From an uncultured Chloroflexota bacterium (GTDB lineage: Bacteria > Chloroflexota > Dehalococcoidia > UBA2979): DNA of 15,685 nt. The notes under the pieces are model-generated. The model was not told the origin of the DNA. It saw only the letters and a list, made by a program, of their open reading frames with translations, and searched no databases. A program made the position numbers and the translations under genes. The stretch is from positions 1 to 15,685 of the forward strand of contig CADEHD010000018.1 in the NCBI GenBank assembly GCA_902827055.1, in the 5' to 3' direction. This document shows positions 12,972 to 15,685 of this stretch, piece after piece. Every line of letters starts with the position of its first letter. The first letter of the stretch is position 1.

Positions 12972-13018
12972 GACGCTCGACCGGTGGCCGGTCACGAGCA
13001 TAGCAAGCGTCGCTCCCA
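12965..13018. repeat. 13-bp perfect inverted repeat flanking the 5' end of tRNA-Glu(UUC)
   Basis: TGGGAGCGACGCT (12965-12977) and AGCGTCGCTCCCA (13006-13018) are exact reverse complements with a 28-nt spacer. The first arm covers the 5' acceptor strand of the tRNA plus six upstream bases; the second lies in the promoter region. A smaller hairpin, GACCGG-TGG-CCGGTC (12979-12993), is nested inside. Confidence 0.8.
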
Positions 13019-13028
13019 CGAGCGTCAA
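12997..13028 (-). promoter_or_regulatory. Likely tRNA-Glu(UUC) promoter with shared 11-mer
   Basis: Minus strand: TTGACG (13023-13028) and TATGCT (12997-13002), preceded by TG in an extended -10 form. The spacer is 20 bp, longer than ideal; TGCTAT at 13000-13005 would give 17. GACGCTTGCTA (13001-13011) is identical to the element before tRNA-Glu(CUC). Confidence 0.45.
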
Positions 13029-13062
13029 CCCTGCCTCGGAGCGCTGCCGTCCGCTGCCGTGG

Positions 13063-13704
13063 CTAGCGGATGAACGAGGCAGATCCGGGCAGCTGCGTTC
13101 GGTCGACCGCCGGCGTCACCGCGCTCCGGAACGGAACGCTCGGGCGCGGCGGGAGGACGAACAGCGGCACGTCTCGGTGACTGTTCCACGCGGTGCGCGG
13201 TGCGGGCTCCGGCGTGTTCTCCGATTGCTGGTACGTGGCTGTTGGCGCGGCGGGTGCCGTCCAGGGATGGGCGACCGCCTGTACCGGTGCCGCGGCCTCG
13301 TGGGAGGCAGACTCGGCGAATACGGATGGCATCGCGGTCGGCGCCGTCTCGACGCGGGACGCGTCCTCGGAGGTCGCCATCGTCGTCTCGCGCTCGTCCA
13401 CGGCGTGGATCGGGGCGGGGGCCGCGGGCTCGACGGGCGGCCACGTGGGCTCGGGCTCGCGCATGAGCCTGGCGAACTCCTCGTCCTCGCGGCGCCGGGT
13501 CCACCAGAGGTAGATCGCCGCTGCGGCCGTCGCGATGACGGCCAGCCCGAGAAGGCCGATCCCCGCGCGACGTGCGCGGTGCGGCCGTCGCTTCACTTCC
13601 GCGATCGCCTCGGCGGCCACGCCCGTGGCGAGCTCCAGCGCCCCGCGGGCTGCCTCTTCTACCTGCTCGGCAGCACGTCGCCGCCTCCTGATGCGCAACG
13701 CCAT
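13063..13704 (-). CDS. Single-pass membrane protein with Pro/Ala-rich disordered tail, 213 aa
   Basis: I do not recognise a family. ATG 13704 has an excellent ribosome site (AAGGAG, plus coordinates 13711-13716, 6 nt away). The N-terminus is strongly basic (RIRRRRR, residues 4-10), followed by an Ala/Glu-rich amphipathic helix (11-38) and a second basic patch (KRRPHRARR, 38-46). One membrane helix follows at about 47-68 (ending AAAIYLWW), then TRRREDEEF. From about residue 83 to the end the chain is Pro/Ala/Thr/Glu-rich with no predicted fold, closing with LPGSASFIR. The orientation is ambiguous because basic residues flank both sides of the helix. It is divergent from the malic enzyme gene (139 bp apart) and downstream of no other gene, so it is probably monocistronic. 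AGTCTA (13742-13747; TAGACT on the minus strand) may be its -10. Confidence 0.65.
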   Translation of the reverse strand: MALRIRRRRRAAEQVEEAARGALELATGVAAEAIAEVKRRPHRARRAGIGLLGLAVIATAAAAIYLWWTRRREDEEFARLMREPEPTWPPVEPAAPAPIHAVDERETTMATSEDASRVETAPTAMPSVFAESASHEAAAPVQAVAHPWTAPAAPTATYQQSENTPEPAPRTAWNSHRDVPLFVLPPRPSVPFRSAVTPAVDRTQLPGSASFIR

Positions 13705-13807
13705 CGCGGGCTCCTTCCCTCGCGCCTGTGGTGGGGCGGAAAGTCTACCACCTCGGGTGCAAGACGCCTGCCCGAGCGGGCCACGCGCCCTCTCGCGAAT
13801 CCAGCGT

Positions 13808-13813
13808 TACAAT
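13808..13813 (+). promoter_or_regulatory. Probable -10 element for malic enzyme gene
   Basis: TACAAT lies 31 bp before the ATG, in an otherwise very GC-rich gap, giving a 5' leader of about 23 nt that contains the ribosome site AGGAGG (13834-13839). No -35 consensus is visible 16-18 bp upstream. Confidence 0.45.
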
Positions 13814-13843
13814 CGCTCCCTCACCCCGTCCGAGGAGGCTTCG

Positions 13844-15310
13844 ATGACTGCCACCGCCGACCCACCCTCCCGTCCCACCGACGATTACCAGAACCCGTCG
13901 ATGGCGTATCAGCTGCTGTTGCGGCTGCGCATCGAGAACAAACCCGGCAACCTCGGGCGTGTCACGACGGCGATCGGCGCTGCCGGCGCTGACATCGGCG
14001 CGATCGACATCGCCGAGGCGGCGCCCACCCACGTGGTCCGCGACATTCGGATCGGCTGCCACGACGAGGCGCACGCGCATCGCGTAGTTGAGGCCGTGCG
14101 CACGCTCCCTGGCATCGAGGTGCAGCAGGCTTCGGACCGCACCTTCCAGCTGCACCGCCACGGCAAGATCCGCGTCGAGAACAAGGTGAACATCCGCACG
14201 ATGGCGGAGCTGGCGCACGTCTATACCCCCGGTGTTGGCCGCGTCTCGATGGCGATCCACGACAACCCGGACGCGGTGTGGTCGCTCACGACGAAGGTGA
14301 ACACGGTTGCCATCGTCACGGACGGCACGGCCGTCCTCGGACTGGGTGACATCGGCCCAGAGGCCGCCATGCCCGTCATGGAGGGCAAGGCGATGCTGTT
14401 CAAGTCCTTCGGGGAGATCGACGCCTGGCCGATCTGCCTCGACACGAAGGACTCCGACGAGATCATCCGCATCGTGAAGGCGATTGCCCCCGGATTCGGC
14501 GGCATCCTCCTGGAGGACATCTCCGCACCACGCTGCTTCGAGATCGAGGACACGCTGCGCGAGCTGCTCGACATCCCGGTCTTCCACGACGACCAGCACG
14601 GGACGGCCGTGGTGGTGCTCGCCGCCTTCATCAACGCGCTCAAGGTCGTGGGCAAGCGCCCCGAGCAGGTGAAGATGGTCGTGACGGGCGTGGGCGCCTC
14701 GGGTGTGGCCGTCTCCAAGATCCTGATGAACTACGGCGTGAAGAACATCATCGGGTTCGACCGCACGGGTGCCGTCTACAAGGGGCGCACCGACGGGATG
14801 AACTTCATGAAGGAGTGGTTCGCCGAGCACACCAACCCCGAGGGGTTCGATGGCTCGCTGACGGACGCGATGAAGGGCGCCGACTTCTTCCTCGGCCTCT
14901 CCGGGCCGCGCACGATCACCCCGGAGCAGGTGCGCAGCATGGCGGACGGCGCGATCGTCTTCGCGCTCGCGAACCCGGAGCCGGAGATCCGCCCCGAGCT
15001 GATCCAGGGCATGGCCCAGGTCATCGCGACGGGGCGCTCGGACTTCCCGAACCAGGTCAACAACGTGCTCTGCTTCCCCGGGCTGTTCCGCGGGACCTTC
15101 GACGCGAAGGCGACCACGATCTCCGAGGAGATGAAGATCGCCGCGGCCACGGCCATTGCGGGCACGATCCCGGACGACCAGCTCTCCGAGGACTACATCC
15201 TCCCGAGCGTGTTCAACCCCGACGTGCTGACTCGAGTGCGCGCGGCGGTTATGGAGGAGGCGCTGCGCACCGGGCGCCCGCGCACCATCTCGGCGGCGGT
15301 GTTCATCTAG
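13844..15310 (+). CDS. NAD(P)-dependent malic enzyme with N-terminal ACT domain, 488 aa
   Basis: Oxidative decarboxylation of malate to pyruvate and CO2, in the cytoplasm. ATG 13844 is fixed by AGGAGG (13834-13839) with 4-nt spacing; the frame is open upstream but over a non-coding promoter region. Residues about 20-100 form an ACT domain (LLLRLRIENKPGNLGRVTTAI, in part), a small-molecule sensor fold that suggests allosteric control. The catalytic half has the general acid-base Tyr127 (VYTPGV), Lys182 (EGKAMLFK), metal ligands Glu224-Asp225 (LLEDIS) and Asp249/Asp250 (FHDDQHGT). The Rossmann loop is VTGVGASGVA (280-289), followed by Asn377 (ANPEPEI) and NNVLCFPG (407-414). Length fits bacterial small-type malic enzymes plus the ACT extension. 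Cofactor preference is uncertain: Asp306 (GFDRTGA) at the end of the second strand favours NAD. It appears monocistronic, ended by the hairpin at 15350. Confidence 0.95.
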   Translation: MTATADPPSRPTDDYQNPSMAYQLLLRLRIENKPGNLGRVTTAIGAAGADIGAIDIAEAAPTHVVRDIRIGCHDEAHAHRVVEAVRTLPGIEVQQASDRTFQLHRHGKIRVENKVNIRTMAELAHVYTPGVGRVSMAIHDNPDAVWSLTTKVNTVAIVTDGTAVLGLGDIGPEAAMPVMEGKAMLFKSFGEIDAWPICLDTKDSDEIIRIVKAIAPGFGGILLEDISAPRCFEIEDTLRELLDIPVFHDDQHGTAVVVLAAFINALKVVGKRPEQVKMVVTGVGASGVAVSKILMNYGVKNIIGFDRTGAVYKGRTDGMNFMKEWFAEHTNPEGFDGSLTDAMKGADFFLGLSGPRTITPEQVRSMADGAIVFALANPEPEIRPELIQGMAQVIATGRSDFPNQVNNVLCFPGLFRGTFDAKATTISEEMKIAAATAIAGTIPDDQLSEDYILPSVFNPDVLTRVRAAVMEEALRTGRPRTISAAVFI

Positions 15311-15349
15311 GGATCGCGCTCGGCGCCTCCCTCGCTCGACACGAACGTC

Positions 15350-15377
15350 AACAAGGCCCTCCTACGAGGGCCTTGTT
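15350..15377. terminator. Strong hairpin terminator between convergent genes
   Basis: AACAAGGCCCTC (15350-15361), loop CTAC, GAGGGCCTTGTT (15366-15377): a perfect 12-bp stem. On the plus strand it ends TTGTTCGTT, a partial T-tract. It lies 40 bp after the malic enzyme stop and 52 bp from the stop of the convergent VOC gene, so it probably serves both directions. Confidence 0.85.
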
Positions 15378-15429
15378 CGTTATGTGCTGTCCTGTCGTCG
15401 GGGTCCGTTCCCCTCCCAGCGGGATCGCG

Positions 15430-15685
15430 TCAGTTCGCCTGCTGGATGCGCACCATGTTGCCCGCTGGATCGCGGAACGCGCAGTCACGCAGGCCGTAAG
15501 GCTGGTCGGTCGGCTCTTGCACGACCTCGGCGCCGCTGGCCAGCAGGGTCGCGAAGGTGCCATCGAGGTCCGGCGTCGCGAGGTTGATGCTCGCGTAGCT
15601 GCCCTTCGCCATCATCTCGGCGATCGTGCGGCGCTCGTCATCGGTCAGCGCCGGGTTGGCCGCCGGCGGGTACAAGACGATAGCG
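15430..15685 (-). CDS. VOC (glyoxalase/bleomycin resistance fold) family protein, 3' part only
   Basis: The frame is open to the right edge of the window, so the start is missing; a TTG at 15673-15675 is unlikely to be the true start because coding continues upstream (AIVLYPPA). The 85 visible residues contain the C-terminal beta-alpha-beta module: TIAEMMAKGSYASINLATPDL, in part, then LDGTFATLLASGAEVVQEPTDQPYGLRDCAFRDPAGNMVRI. The RDPAGN turn and final hydrophobic strand are hallmarks of the vicinal oxygen chelate superfamily; Gln or Glu near the end (IQQAN) may be a metal ligand. The function could be a lyase, isomerase or resistance binder and cannot be told from this half. It is convergent with the malic enzyme. 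Confidence 0.82.
   Translation of the reverse strand, partial: AIVLYPPAANPALTDDERRTIAEMMAKGSYASINLATPDLDGTFATLLASGAEVVQEPTDQPYGLRDCAFRDPAGNMVRIQQAN

Noticed and set aside
1..15685. CRISPR array, riboswitch, insertion sequence, defence system
   Set aside because: I looked for regularly spaced repeats, transposase or recombinase motifs, terminal inverted repeats and known leader structures and saw none.

Overview
The window is GC-rich bacterial chromosomal DNA of ordinary gene density. It holds 14 protein genes (one cut by the right edge) and two tRNA genes. The Thr/Pro/Ala-rich lipoprotein linker, the paired CaiB/BaiF CoA-transferases with an MFS carrier, the CopC/CopD fusion, tRNAs with an encoded CCA end and frequent GTG starts would suit a high-GC Chloroflexota (Dehalococcoidia-like) or an actinobacterium. 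This placement is an inference from gene style; no phylogenetic marker is present. I see no IS element, CRISPR array, integrase or rRNA.

Layout, left to right. (a) 194-1754, plus strand: an unrecognised 171-aa helical protein, a 40-aa Lys-rich protein of the MGDKSPKS type, and a lipoprotein. (b) 1810-5739, minus strand: a three-gene operon of two adjacent class III CoA-transferase paralogues followed by an MFS carrier of the oxalate/formate or monocarboxylate type. This is a likely uptake-and-activation unit for an organic acid. Only the second CoA-transferase keeps the catalytic Asp. (c) 5870-9596, minus strand: a copper-handling operon of four genes: a His/Cys-rich small membrane protein, a His-rich lipoprotein, a CopC, and a large CopC-CopD-beta-domain-cytochrome c fusion. 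(d) 9681-9757: tRNA-Glu(CUC), just upstream of the copper operon on the same strand. (e) 9931-10344: a four-helix membrane protein, convergent with a degenerate NAD(P)HX epimerase-like (YjeF_N) gene at 10349-11116. (f) 11218-12795: a stand-alone AMP-forming acyl-CoA synthetase, divergent from (e). (g) 12896-12971: tRNA-Glu(UUC). (h) 13063-13704: a single-pass membrane protein, divergent from (i) 13844-15310, an NAD(P)-dependent malic enzyme with an N-terminal ACT domain. A strong hairpin terminator follows, then the 3' part of a VOC/glyoxalase-fold gene running in from the right edge.

In function, (b), (f) and (i) are carbon and acyl-CoA metabolism: organic-acid import and CoA transfer, fatty-acid or aromatic-acid activation, and malate to pyruvate. 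Block (c) is extracytoplasmic copper chemistry joined to electron transfer. The least ordinary items are the four-part CopC-CopD-cytochrome c fusion and its His-rich companions, the CoA-transferase pair in which one paralogue has lost its Asp, the YjeF_N protein lacking its signature motif, and a 13-bp perfect inverted repeat that includes the 5' acceptor strand of tRNA-Glu(UUC). I found no clearly new defence or mobile system.
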